64,000 nt of DNA from the NCBI GenBank assembly GCA_030611885.1, contig JAUWOY010000002.1:1-64000 (forward strand). The letters are read 5' to 3'. This document shows, piece after piece, positions 30,299 through 39,760 of this stretch (within the stretch, counting starts at the first letter, position 1; each line of letters begins with the position of its first letter). Source of the DNA: Chloroflexota bacterium. Its GTDB lineage: Bacteria > Chloroflexota > Anaerolineae > VGOG01. The notes below the pieces were generated by a model. The model was not told the DNA's origin, did no database searches, and was given only the letters and a program-made list of their open reading frames with translations. A program made the translations under genes and the position numbers.

Positions 30299-31279
30299 AT
30301 GAGTGGACGAGGAACAACGCGGAAAACCGTTACCGAACACGAGATCGTCCTCGAACGCGCCATGGTGACGCGCCACTACATCATGACCTGGGACCTCGAC
30401 CGCTGCGTGGGGTGCCAGATCGGGCCGCTGGTCTGCCCCAAGGACGCCGTCATCCACGTGGAGGGCGAGATCGTGGACGGGCGGCTGGCGAAAAAGCCGT
30501 CGGTGGACATAGACCCGGACACGTGTGTGTTGTGTGGTATATGCGAGGTGATGTGTCCCAAGAACGCCATCACCATGACCATCAACGGAGAGCGCGAGAA
30601 TCCGGTGCTGGTCTACGGGGCCTTCCCGTACCTGATCCAATCCACGACGTTCGACAAAGAGCAGTTCGACTGGAGCCGGAAGGACTTTGTGATTGACAAC
30701 TGCCCGACCAACGTCATCAGTTACGACGAGGTGCAGGATACGCTGGTGGTGGACGATGCGCATTGCATCCGCTGCCGCCAGTGTGAGATCGCCAGCGATG
30801 GCGCGTTCCAGGTGGTGCAGCCCTGGCAGGGCAGTGTGGAACTGCGGCGCGAGAAATGCGTCGAGGGCTGTCTGGCCTGCGCCGACGTCTGCCCCACCCG
30901 CGCGTTGCACATTGACGAGGGGGAGTTGGTGTTGGCCGACTATTACTGCATCAAGTGCGGCGCGTGTATGCAGGTCTGCCCGGTCAAGCCTGAGTACGAG
31001 GAATACGAGTTCACCTTTGAGTCGCAGGGCGTGACCAAAACCATAATCCGCCAGCGGATCACCAACGCCGACGAACTGCCCATCTGGGTAGAGCGGTGGC
31101 GCGTCCGCCACCAGCCGGTCCAGAGCGCAGCGTGGATCACTGCGCTGACCAAGATGGCCGACGACAAGGCAGGCGCGGTTGAGATTGATAGCAAACGGGC
31201 GCTCAAGCGGCGCGATCTCTTGAAGGCGCTGGCGGGCGGCAGAGCGTTGTTGGAGATGGGGGAAAAGGAGATTCCATAA
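30299..31279 (+). CDS. Polyferredoxin-like 4Fe-4S protein
   Basis: Multiple CxxCxxC motifs incl. CVLCGICEVMCPKNAI and CIKCGACMQVCP. Confidence 0.8.
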   Translation: MSGRGTTRKTVTEHEIVLERAMVTRHYIMTWDLDRCVGCQIGPLVCPKDAVIHVEGEIVDGRLAKKPSVDIDPDTCVLCGICEVMCPKNAITMTINGERENPVLVYGAFPYLIQSTTFDKEQFDWSRKDFVIDNCPTNVISYDEVQDTLVVDDAHCIRCRQCEIASDGAFQVVQPWQGSVELRREKCVEGCLACADVCPTRALHIDEGELVLADYYCIKCGACMQVCPVKPEYEEYEFTFESQGVTKTIIRQRITNADELPIWVERWRVRHQPVQSAAWITALTKMADDKAGAVEIDSKRALKRRDLLKALAGGRALLEMGEKEIP

Positions 31280-31290
31280 GACGGAGTGAG

Positions 31291-33087
31291 ATGCTCAGAT
31301 TCGATCAAGAGTTATTGGAAATCTACGGCGAGTTGGATCGCGATCGGCTGATGGCGCTGGTCGTGCGCTATGCCCGTGACCGGCTCGACGCTGGCGGCTC
31401 TTCCATCTTCCTGCGCGACGACATCACCGGCCGCTACGTCCTGCGCGGAACCACCGGTCTTCTGGAGAGCGCAAGGATGCCCGCCGAGCGAATAGAGTAT
31501 GAGCTCGGGGAGGGATTGACCGGCTGGATCGCCAAGCACGGCCGGCCGCTGCGTATCGCTAACGTCAAGGACAATGGAGAATTGCGACGCATCGCCGAGG
31601 ACCTGGTCTGGAGCCGGAAGTATTCCGAGATCAGCGCCAGGCCGGGCCAGGCTTACATAGGGATGCCAATCCTCTCCAGGGACGGCGCCACCGTGCTCGG
31701 CGTGCTGCGAGTCTCCGGCAAGATAGAAGAGAAGCAGTTCAACGCACAGGATGAATCGCTGCTGAACCATGTCGCCGCCATGATGAATATCGCCATCGAG
31801 AACTCGCAACGCTACGAGCGGGAGAAGCGCCGTGCGCGCTACTTCCGGCTGCTGCTGGATATCGGCAGCGAGTTGGATCCACGCCGCCCCATCGCCGAGA
31901 TGCTGCAGGACGTAGTGGACCGGGTCAGGGAGGGCTTCCGCACCGAGGGCTGCCTGATTTATTTGCGGATCGAGGAGGATGTCCACCGGCTAGTGCTGCG
32001 GGCCGCCAGCGGCCTTCCCGGAACACTGATCGGCAAGCTGACGTACATGGCAGGGGAGGGACTGACAGGCCACGTCGTCCGCAATGGCATGGCCGTTCAG
32101 ATACGTGAGGCGGCTGCGTTGGGGGATTGGGACGATCCTCACGTCGCAGAGGTTGCCCCACATCTCCCCTCCGGCGTCTATCGCTCCTTCCTGGGCGTCC
32201 CCCTGCAGTTGGGCGACGAGGTGCTTGGCACCCTCGAGTTGATCAACAAGATTCCCAGTGCCCCCGGCCACCGCGATTGGTTCACCGACGACGACGAGGA
32301 ATACTTACGCTTGCTCTCCACGGCCATCGGCGGCGTGCTGGAGGGGGCGCGCTATCTCAAAACTCTGGGTGAGGTGGGCGTGACCGCTATGCGGATGCAG
32401 CGGGTCGCCTCCTTCGGCACCCTGGCGCAACGGATACGGCACGAGGCGGCAAACCCGCTGGCCGTGGCTCGCCTGGCGTTGACCAACCTGCGCAGCGACT
32501 TCCAAGAGAAACCAGGTTTTTCTCAAAAACCTGGCTTCTCCAGACGGCTGGACGTCATCGAGACCAGCTTGAACGAGGTCAGCGGCAAACTGCTGCACCT
32601 GCTCAAATTCTCGCAGCAAATCGGCTTTATCCGCACGACCACGCAGTGGAACGACGTGGTGCGCGAGGCCCTCATCTGGCTGGCGGCGGAGCGGCAGCGG
32701 CGCGGGGTGGAGGTGCACGTAACCTACGAGGAATTACCCCCGCTGTTCATCGAGCCCAACGAGCTGTTCGGTGTCCTGGTCACCGTTCTGCGTCTGACGA
32801 TGGAGTCTCTCGAGACACACGGGGGCCTCATTGAGGTGCATACCTCGTTATCCGCCGATGGCCAGCGCGTGCGCACGGAAGTACACGCGCCGGAGGCCCC
32901 GCTGGCCGGGAAAGTTGCCTGCGTCATCGAACCGGCGGCTGGTGCACCTGAGGAACTATCGCCCCTTCACTTTGAGTGGGCGCTGGCGCGGGAGACGGTG
33001 GAGACGCAGTATGCAGGCTCTCTCAGATGGGAAGCTCAGGACGAGAAAGCGTGCTTTGTTCTCGAACTGCCGCTGAAGGAAGGTTGA
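31291..33087 (+). CDS. GAF-domain sensor kinase-like protein with degenerate ATPase domain
   Basis: Two GAF units (EGLTGWIAKHGRPLRIANV; EGLTGHVVRNGMAVQIREA) and RHEAANPLA H-box-like motif. Confidence 0.75.
   Translation: MLRFDQELLEIYGELDRDRLMALVVRYARDRLDAGGSSIFLRDDITGRYVLRGTTGLLESARMPAERIEYELGEGLTGWIAKHGRPLRIANVKDNGELRRIAEDLVWSRKYSEISARPGQAYIGMPILSRDGATVLGVLRVSGKIEEKQFNAQDESLLNHVAAMMNIAIENSQRYEREKRRARYFRLLLDIGSELDPRRPIAEMLQDVVDRVREGFRTEGCLIYLRIEEDVHRLVLRAASGLPGTLIGKLTYMAGEGLTGHVVRNGMAVQIREAAALGDWDDPHVAEVAPHLPSGVYRSFLGVPLQLGDEVLGTLELINKIPSAPGHRDWFTDDDEEYLRLLSTAIGGVLEGARYLKTLGEVGVTAMRMQRVASFGTLAQRIRHEAANPLAVARLALTNLRSDFQEKPGFSQKPGFSRRLDVIETSLNEVSGKLLHLLKFSQQIGFIRTTTQWNDVVREALIWLAAERQRRGVEVHVTYEELPPLFIEPNELFGVLVTVLRLTMESLETHGGLIEVHTSLSADGQRVRTEVHAPEAPLAGKVACVIEPAAGAPEELSPLHFEWALARETVETQYAGSLRWEAQDEKACFVLELPLKEG
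32507..32539. repeat. Palindromic element family A copy 3, in-frame in CDS
   Basis: agaaaccaggttttt-ctc-aaaaacctggcttct (one mismatch). Confidence 0.85.
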
Positions 33088-33088
33088 C

Positions 33089-34210
33089 GTGGAGAGAGAC
33101 CAGAAGACGATTTTAGTGGTGGACGACGAGCCCTTCTTCCGCGAGGAGGTCGTTGCCTTCCTCAGCAACGCCACCTTTGCAGCGCAGGGCTGGAAAGTAG
33201 AGGCCACGGCGAGTGGGGAGGAGGCGCTGGCCTGGCTGGAGCGAGCATCGTGCGACGTGATGCTGCTCGACATCAACATGCCGGGGCTTGACGGGATGGA
33301 AGTGCTGCGCTTGATGCACGAGAAGCACCTGCTGGAGCAGACTTACGTCATCATGCTCAGCGCCTACGGCGTGTACGAGAACGTGGTCGCGGCCATGCGT
33401 GGAGGGGCAAAGGACTTCGTCAACAAGTCGGAGCCGTTGGATCAATGGATCGTGCGCATCGAACGCGGCTTCGAGTGGCAGGAACTACGCCGTCGCAAGC
33501 AGCAGGCTGAGGAGGAACTGCGCCTCCTGGCACGTGAGGTCGGCCACGACATCGGCGGCACAACCTACTTCGTGCTCACCCAGCGGGTGCAGGCGCTGTC
33601 CAGACGAGTGGCTGGGGATCCGGAGTGCGAGCGCTCCATTGAGGTCATTGGGCAAATTCTGGCCCGCATCAAGCGCCTGGCCGATGACCTGGGCCACGTG
33701 GCCGTGGCCCTGGATAGCAGCGAGACCTGGCGATGGGAGCCCCTCGACCTCCATCGTCTGCTGGAGCGGCTGGTGCAGGAGTTCAGTTACGGCCACCCTG
33801 ACGTGATGGTCGCGCGAGAGTGGGGCGAGGACATTCCGCCGATACAGGGCAGCCGTGCCCAGTTGGAGCGGGCTTTCCACAACCTGCTGACCAATGCCGG
33901 GCGGGCCATGTCTGACGGCGGTACACTCACGCTGCGCACGCGGCGGGAAGGGGAGGCGTGGGTTGCCGTTGACATCAAGGACACGGGCATCGGTATCCCC
34001 CCGGAGACGCAGGGGAAAATCTTCCGCATCGGATTCTCGGATTGGAGAAATGGAAAAAAGGGGAGCGGACTGGGGCTTTACGTCGCCCGCAGGAACGTCG
34101 AAAACCACGGCGGTCGCATCGAGGTGACCAGCGCCGTAGGCGAAGGGACCACCGTTACCGTCCGCTTGCCGGTTCAGGCCGGGGGCGCTTCGCCTGGTGC
34201 TACCCCGTAA
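33089..34210 (+). CDS. Response regulator-histidine kinase hybrid (REC first)
   Basis: ILVVDDEPFFREE REC; HATPase N box NLLTNAGRAM, DTGIGIPPE, GSGLGLYVARR. Confidence 0.85.
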   Translation: MERDQKTILVVDDEPFFREEVVAFLSNATFAAQGWKVEATASGEEALAWLERASCDVMLLDINMPGLDGMEVLRLMHEKHLLEQTYVIMLSAYGVYENVVAAMRGGAKDFVNKSEPLDQWIVRIERGFEWQELRRRKQQAEEELRLLAREVGHDIGGTTYFVLTQRVQALSRRVAGDPECERSIEVIGQILARIKRLADDLGHVAVALDSSETWRWEPLDLHRLLERLVQEFSYGHPDVMVAREWGEDIPPIQGSRAQLERAFHNLLTNAGRAMSDGGTLTLRTRREGEAWVAVDIKDTGIGIPPETQGKIFRIGFSDWRNGKKGSGLGLYVARRNVENHGGRIEVTSAVGEGTTVTVRLPVQAGGASPGATP

Positions 34211-34342
34211 AATCCTTTATAGCACGCAAAGCGGGGGGATGAGTGGAACTGTCAACGGATTCGGGGAGCGGATTGAACGGATTGGGCTCCATGCGCGGCA
34301 TCTTCTATCCCCCTGCTTTGGGGTGCTAAGAAATCCTTTAGG
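34208..34342. repeat. Element C copy 1: imperfect terminal inverted repeats plus ctgtcaacggatt..gcggattgaacggattggg core
   Basis: taaaatcctttatagcacgcaaagcggggggat vs reverse of atccccctgctttggggtgctaagaaatccttta; core shared with 42800-42960. Confidence 0.7.
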
Positions 34343-34354
34343 AGGTAAAGTACA

Positions 34355-34993
34355 ATGTCATCAACGATATTAGTGATGGACGATGATCTGCTGGTGCTCG
34401 AAAGTCTGGAGGACTATCTGAAGCGGGTCGGGTATACCGTCGTGACGGCCAGCAGCGCTCGCGAGGCGGTCGAGCAGGCGCGGGAGACCCCTGCCGACGT
34501 CGCTCTGCTGGATATGAAGATGCCTGAGATGGACGGGTTCCAGGTAGCGGCGATGCTGCGCCAGTTGCAGCCTGGCTTGCGGGTGATCATGTTCACCGGC
34601 TACGCCTCGCTGGAGACCGAGGCGCGCGCTGCGCAGTTGGACTTCTACGAGTACCTGCCCAAGTCGAACTGGTACGACCTGCTGCTGCCGACCATTGAGC
34701 GCGTCTTGGCAGAGCCAGAGCCTCGACTGCCTAAACAGCGCCCGGTTGACCTGGAGAAAGCTGCCACCCAGTACACCGACGAGGGCAAATGGGAGCTGGC
34801 GGCGATGGCTCTTGAGCAGGCGGCCCGCATCGCCGAGTTCACCCACGAGTGGGAGAACGCAGCCACGCTATACAGCCGGGCCTTCGAGCACATGCGGCGC
34901 GCGCGCGGCCTCTCTGTTGAGGCCCAGCGGCTTCGCGAACTGGCGGAGTGCGCGCAGCGCATTGCGGCCGAAGGGGCCACTGGCTCCCCGTAA
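34355..34993 (+). CDS. Response regulator
   Basis: ILVMDDDLLVLESLEDYL...VALLDMKMPEMDG. Confidence 0.85.
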   Translation: MSSTILVMDDDLLVLESLEDYLKRVGYTVVTASSAREAVEQARETPADVALLDMKMPEMDGFQVAAMLRQLQPGLRVIMFTGYASLETEARAAQLDFYEYLPKSNWYDLLLPTIERVLAEPEPRLPKQRPVDLEKAATQYTDEGKWELAAMALEQAARIAEFTHEWENAATLYSRAFEHMRRARGLSVEAQRLRELAECAQRIAAEGATGSP

Positions 34994-35066
34994 AGGGAGA
35001 GGGGGTGAGGGGGGGACAAGGAGACAAGGAGATTCTCCCCCTCTCCGTGTCTGGTCTAAGGAGGAG

Positions 35067-35837
35067 ATGACCATGGATGTCCACCTGTACTTATCCATGA
35101 TACCCGAAGCGCTGATCGCTTCCATGCTGACCCCCGAAGAGTTTGGGGTCTACTACTCAGTTGGAAGTATGAAGAAGGCCCGCGGACAAGCCATCTTCTT
35201 TGAAATTGATCCGGACTTCAAACACGACTATTTCCGCATCGAAGAGGGCATCCGGCGCTGTGTGCCTCACGAGGATGGAAGCCCGAAACGCTCGATCTAT
35301 ATCTCCGTCTATCGTGCGTTGGAGTATATGTCCCTGGACGCTATCCAAAAGCTCTATCTTGTGACTCAGGATGGGCGGGTACTGGGCCTGGACTCGAGCG
35401 AAGAGTTTCCCGAAGACACGGTAGGATTACATCTCTATCAGGAAATAGCGCCTGTGCATCCCCTGATAGTCAGCACCCTGGGCCCCCGCGAGTTTTATGA
35501 TCTTATCGTCAAGACTCCGACCAGTCTTCTCTCTCTGCCGGCGATCTGCTTTGTGGAGCTGCGGCTGGGTGAATTGGCCATAGATCCTGAACGCGGCGCT
35601 GTGCGCGATCTGCCCTATTCCAATATCGGTCATCTGCGCCAGTGTCTGATGGACCTGAGGACCAAGACCGTCCATTCCAAAATGGTCAACCGCGTCCAGC
35701 CGGCTTCGTTCCCATACCGCACGATAAAGAGCGGGATCTTTGTGGGGAATCAAGAAGGGCTCCTGTATTTCCCTCTGCCCTCGCAGGAGGAACTGCGGGC
35801 CAAACATTATCGTTGGTGGCGCTCTGCCAACATGTAG
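35067..35837 (+). CDS. Hypothetical protein
   Basis: Long ORF with RBS aaggagga; no recognised motif. Confidence 0.6.
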   Translation: MTMDVHLYLSMIPEALIASMLTPEEFGVYYSVGSMKKARGQAIFFEIDPDFKHDYFRIEEGIRRCVPHEDGSPKRSIYISVYRALEYMSLDAIQKLYLVTQDGRVLGLDSSEEFPEDTVGLHLYQEIAPVHPLIVSTLGPREFYDLIVKTPTSLLSLPAICFVELRLGELAIDPERGAVRDLPYSNIGHLRQCLMDLRTKTVHSKMVNRVQPASFPYRTIKSGIFVGNQEGLLYFPLPSQEELRAKHYRWWRSANM

Positions 35838-35839
35838 GT

Positions 35840-35871
35840 CCAATGACCAATGACAAATGACCAATGACCAA
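35840..35871. repeat. Short tandem repeat (ccaatga)n-like
   Basis: ccaatgaccaatgacaaatgaccaatgacca. Confidence 0.8.
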
Positions 35872-35902
35872 GAGCGGCTCAATATTCTGATCATGACCTT
35901 AA

Positions 35903-38011
35903 ATGCAGCATCCAGCGACAGGAGGGACAACGGTGGTAGGATCTGAGCTTTGGATTTTCGTGGCCATCTTTGCAGGTATCGTTTCCGTCGGAGTAGCGAT
36001 CTGGCTATACCTCTGGGTCAACCGGCAAGATGCCGGGTCCGAGAGGGCTCAGGAAGTCGCATCCTGGATTCGAGAGGGGGCGAAAACCTACCTGCGTCGT
36101 CTCTACCTGGCACTCACCCTCGTCTCGGTCGTGCTCGGTATCATCATCGCTATCGTGTTCAGCTTCGACATCGAGCATCTAGGCATGGGGGCGGCAGTCA
36201 TTAACCCGTCACGGGGTATCACGATGGCGTTGGCATTTGTGGCCGGCGGGATATGTTCTGCCCTCGCCGGGTACATGGGTATGAGTGTCGCCGTGGCCGC
36301 CAACGTGCGAAGTGCAGCAGCGGCCAACGAGAGCATCAATCGTGCTTTCAGGGTGGCCTTCTACGCCGGTTCGGTGATGGGTCTGGCTATGGTGGGCCTG
36401 GCGATCATCGGTATGGGCACGATTTATCTCTTCACTGGCGATCCGGAGATCATCCTCGGCTTCAGCTTTGGAGCGTCGGCGTTGGCTTTGCTGGCCAAAG
36501 CGGGCGGCGGAATCTACACCAAGACGGCCGACATCGCGGCCGACCTGGTGGGCAAGGTCGAGATCGGCATTCCTGAGGATGACCCCCGCAACCCAGCCGT
36601 GGTCGCCGATCTTGTAGGGGATAACGTCGGCGACGTGGCTGGCATGGGAGCAGACATCTTCGACAGCTACGTGGCCAGTACCGTGGCGGCCATGCTTTTG
36701 GGGGCTTCACTCTTTGCCGGCAATCTGCAAACCAGATACGTTCTGTTTCCTTTGGTTTTGTGCACGCTGGGCATCGTCGCTTCGCTCATCGGCATCCGGT
36801 TCGTGCGCGTGGGCAAGGATGGCAAGCCGGGTAGGGCTCTCAACAATGGAACGATCATCACCTGTGCGATCTTTGCCGTGCTGGCTGCTGCCGTCGTGTT
36901 GTTGGGCGGCTACAACCTCGGCGTGTTGTGGGCTACGCTGGCCGGGCTTGTTACCGGCGTCGTCATCGGTTTCATCTCCGATTACTACACTTCGTCTGAT
37001 TTCCGCCCGGTGCTTGAGACAGCCCGCGTCTCAGGTTCTGGCGCGGCCATCAACATCATCACCGGCTACAGTTTTGGGCTGGTCAGCGTTATTCCCTCGA
37101 TCATTGGCATCGTCGTGGCGATGCTGCTTTCCTACTACCTGGCGGAATCCTCCGGGATCAGCGGCGTCTACGGGGTGGGCATCAGCGCGGTGGGGATGTT
37201 ATCCATCAGTGGCATGATTGTTTCCTCCGACGCCTACGGGCCCATCGTGGACAACGCGCGGGGCATCGCCGAGATGGCTGGGATGTCGCAGGAAGTCATT
37301 GACACGACCGACGTGCTCGATGCGGCTGGTAACACGGCCAAGGCCATCACCAAAGGTTTCGCCATCAGCGCGGCCGCCCTCACCGTCCTGGCGCTCTTTG
37401 CAGCCTACGCGGAGGTCGTTGGGGCCAGGGGGGTGGAACTGGTCATCAGTCTGCGCGAGCCTGTGGTCATCGCCGGCGTCCTGTTAGGCGCGGTGACGCC
37501 GCCGTTGTTCAGCGCCCTCACTATGTTATCCGTTACGCACAATGCCTTCGATATGATCGAGGAGATCCGCCGCCAATTCAGAGAGCGCCCCGGCATCCTG
37601 GCCGGCACGGAAAGACCCGACTATGCGACTTGTGTGGATCTGGCTGCCCAGGGCGCGCTGTCGTCCCTGGTGATACCGGCCTTCCTGGCCATCGTTCTCC
37701 CCGTCCTGGTTGGCATTATCCTCGGCCCTGAGGCCCTGGGGGGATTCCTGGGAGGGAGTATCTTCACCGGCGTCATCTTCGCGCTGCTGATGTCCAACGC
37801 AGGGGGGCTGTGGGACAACGCCAAGAAGTTCATCGAATCGGGGGAGTTCGGTGGCCTTCGCTCCGACGCGCACAAGGCCAGCGTCGTGGGCGACACCGTC
37901 GGCGATCCGTTCAAAGATACGGCTGGTCCCTCCCTCAACACGCTGATCACCGTGATGTCTCTGGTGTCCTCTCTGTTCGCCCCGATCATCGCCGCTTTCC
38001 ATTTGTTCTAG
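35903..38011 (+). CDS. hppA: Membrane-bound pyrophosphatase (K+-independent signature)
   Basis: GGGIYTKTADIAADLVGKVE, DNVGDVAGMGADIF, GNTAKAITKG. Confidence 0.93.
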   Translation: MQHPATGGTTVVGSELWIFVAIFAGIVSVGVAIWLYLWVNRQDAGSERAQEVASWIREGAKTYLRRLYLALTLVSVVLGIIIAIVFSFDIEHLGMGAAVINPSRGITMALAFVAGGICSALAGYMGMSVAVAANVRSAAAANESINRAFRVAFYAGSVMGLAMVGLAIIGMGTIYLFTGDPEIILGFSFGASALALLAKAGGGIYTKTADIAADLVGKVEIGIPEDDPRNPAVVADLVGDNVGDVAGMGADIFDSYVASTVAAMLLGASLFAGNLQTRYVLFPLVLCTLGIVASLIGIRFVRVGKDGKPGRALNNGTIITCAIFAVLAAAVVLLGGYNLGVLWATLAGLVTGVVIGFISDYYTSSDFRPVLETARVSGSGAAINIITGYSFGLVSVIPSIIGIVVAMLLSYYLAESSGISGVYGVGISAVGMLSISGMIVSSDAYGPIVDNARGIAEMAGMSQEVIDTTDVLDAAGNTAKAITKGFAISAAALTVLALFAAYAEVVGARGVELVISLREPVVIAGVLLGAVTPPLFSALTMLSVTHNAFDMIEEIRRQFRERPGILAGTERPDYATCVDLAAQGALSSLVIPAFLAIVLPVLVGIILGPEALGGFLGGSIFTGVIFALLMSNAGGLWDNAKKFIESGEFGGLRSDAHKASVVGDTVGDPFKDTAGPSLNTLITVMSLVSSLFAPIIAAFHLF

Positions 38012-38071
38012 GGTTCGATAGTCTTCCCTTTGGCGATCCGGCGAGAGCAGAGTGGAAACTGGGTTTTGTCT

Positions 38072-38107
38072 AAAACGTCAAGGAGTCTTTCCTTGACGTT
38101 TCTTCTT
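38072..38107 (+). terminator. Rho-independent-type hairpin after hppA
   Basis: aaacgtcaagg-agtcttt-ccttgacgtttcttctttg. Confidence 0.7.
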
Positions 38108-38189
38108 TGCGGGGCATAATTGCAGTTTCTTGAGGGGCGAGATAGCTGTCGAGGATTGGGGTTGGACTTGGGGACTGATCAGTTCACAG

Positions 38190-38224
38190 AAAAAGCGGGA
38201 GGTCTAAAGCACCTCCCGCTTTTG
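38190..38224. terminator. Hairpin aaaagcgggaggt...acctcccgctttt
   Basis: Perfect stem flanked by A/T tracts. Confidence 0.65.
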
Positions 38225-38286
38225 ATTTTGGATACCTTTTCGGCGTGGTCAGAATTTGGCCTGAGAGGGTGAGGAATGTCCAGCCG

Positions 38287-38418
38287 CACTAACGGCTCGC
38301 GGTTCAGCCGCTTGGCGGTTGCGGCGTGAGCACCGTCGCCAGAAAGTGAACTAAAATGCGGGTGAGAAACTTGAAAAGCGCGCCGATTAGCCAAGTCGGC
38401 TGCAACCACTTGTTATGC
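38287..38418 (-). other. attC-like site (132 bp)
   Basis: On minus strand GCATAAC-AAGTGGTTGCAGCCGAC ... AGCGGCTGAACCGCGAGCC-GTTAGTG. Confidence 0.8.
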
Positions 38419-38457
38419 CGCCTTTCACCTTGAAAGCGTAAAACGTTTCACGCTGAT

Positions 38458-38620
38458 GCAGATAACGCTGTAGCCCCACGCCGTTGGCGGAATCGCCATG
38501 CCCCGTTGGGAAAGCAACCTCCAATCCGCCAATGGCGTAAGGCACGTGTTTACCGCCGTGCTCTCTGGCTCTCCGCTCTACACGGTGAGCATGGTCGAAC
38601 GGTCGCGTTCAGTTATATGC
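38458..38620 (-). other. Candidate divergent attC-like inverted repeat
   Basis: Minus strand GCATATAAC ... GTTATCTGC ends; 163 bp. Confidence 0.35.
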
Positions 38621-38758
38621 ACATGGTGGTCAGCAGCAATGGTTCAGGACACCACTTACCCGCAATGGATATAGCAATGACCTGACCCTCGAGACGTGAA
38701 AGGCTCACAGAAACTTCACAGTATGGTCGGCCAAGCGGGTATCAATGGCTTTTTGGAC

Positions 38759-38998
38759 CTATTTCCAAAACTGCCACCATTTTTTTCTGGGCTTGCCCCA
38801 ATTGGCTCTTACATATGCGCGCAACTTATCTCGGTCTCCAAGAATGTCTGCTAAGACTGCCTCGGGAGCATCCATCAAGATTTCATACCAAATAGCCATA
38901 TCGACTTGATCCATGTAGCGTCCCTCCGCTTCACGCCATGTGGCTTCAAGAGCGACAGCCTCTGTTATGATTTGTTTCTTTGACGCTTGTGGGGCCAT
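38759..38998 (-). CDS. Small hypothetical protein ending KKWWQFWK, cassette gene
   Basis: RBS aggaggacaag upstream; between attC-like structures. Confidence 0.65.
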   Translation of the reverse strand: MAPQASKKQIITEAVALEATWREAEGRYMDQVDMAIWYEILMDAPEAVLADILGDRDKLRAYVRANWGKPRKKWWQFWK

Positions 38999-39026
38999 TT
39001 TCTTGTCCTCCTTCTGTATCCGAAAT

Positions 39027-39149
39027 GGCGGTAACGCTCAAGCCCCCCGCAACGGCACGCTCCGAAATGATAGCGGTGTTGCCTTTAGCCGACCAACTGC
39101 AACAGAAAGCCGCGCGCGTGCCGTTGTCGGGGGGTGGGTGTTTACCGCC
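39027..39149 (-). other. Candidate divergent attC-like inverted repeat
   Basis: Minus strand ggcggtaaacacccaccccccgacaacggcacgc / gcgtgccgttgcggggggcttgagcgttaccgcc; 123 bp. Confidence 0.45.
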
Positions 39150-39216
39150 GTGCCTCTTGGTGCTGCGCTGCACGCCATAAGTAACGGTTGTTCTGCGGGC
39201 TGAAGACCTCAAGCCG

Positions 39217-39540
39217 CTATTTCCAGAACTGCCACCATTTTTTTCTCTCCGATGCGCTAGATGCTCCTGATGCGCCAGGTGCTCTGAACATCCCCCCACA
39301 GTTGGAGTGCCGAATCGCGCTGGCTTGGTGTTTGATGACTGTAGTGGTGACGCAAGAGTTGCAGAGCCACTGACCGCAACCGTCACATTTCCATGCCTGA
39401 GTGGCACTGGATATCCCACGGAAAATGTCGTCGAGTGGGGATGGTTCACCTTTGCCAACTCCCAACAAGTCAAGAACTTCCTTACGACTCTCCATCTCCT
39501 CTGCGGGTATTTGCTTTCCGCATAGTGCACACTTTGCCAT
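39217..39540 (-). CDS. Small zinc-ribbon-like protein ending KKWWQFWK, cassette gene
   Basis: MAKCALCGKQIP...WKCDGCGQWLCNSC; RBS aaggagag. Confidence 0.7.
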   Translation of the reverse strand: MAKCALCGKQIPAEEMESRKEVLDLLGVGKGEPSPLDDIFRGISSATQAWKCDGCGQWLCNSCVTTTVIKHQASAIRHSNCGGMFRAPGASGASSASERKKWWQFWK

Positions 39541-39760
39541 TTTCGCTCTCCTTTCTTTTTGAAAATGGAGATAGTTGTCAGACCCAACTACCCTCGCAGA
39601 TAGCCGTGACCAGTCTGATCGGCTGCATGTCCTTATTATGCGGCAAGTCTTGGCTGACGACGGTCTAACTGTTGCCCTCAACGTTCAGGTAAGCCGAACG
39701 CGGCTCTCGGCCCTGAACCGATGGCCTGAACGATTGAGCAACTTTAGCGCAACTCAAAGT

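Noticed and set aside
38190-38224. attC or repeat call for the aaaagcgggaggt hairpin
   Set aside because: Short perfect stem with A/T flanks is more consistent with a transcription terminator
38700-38760. Complete intI elsewhere in the window
   Set aside because: No ORF with the tyrosine-recombinase catalytic RHRY pattern was found on either strand
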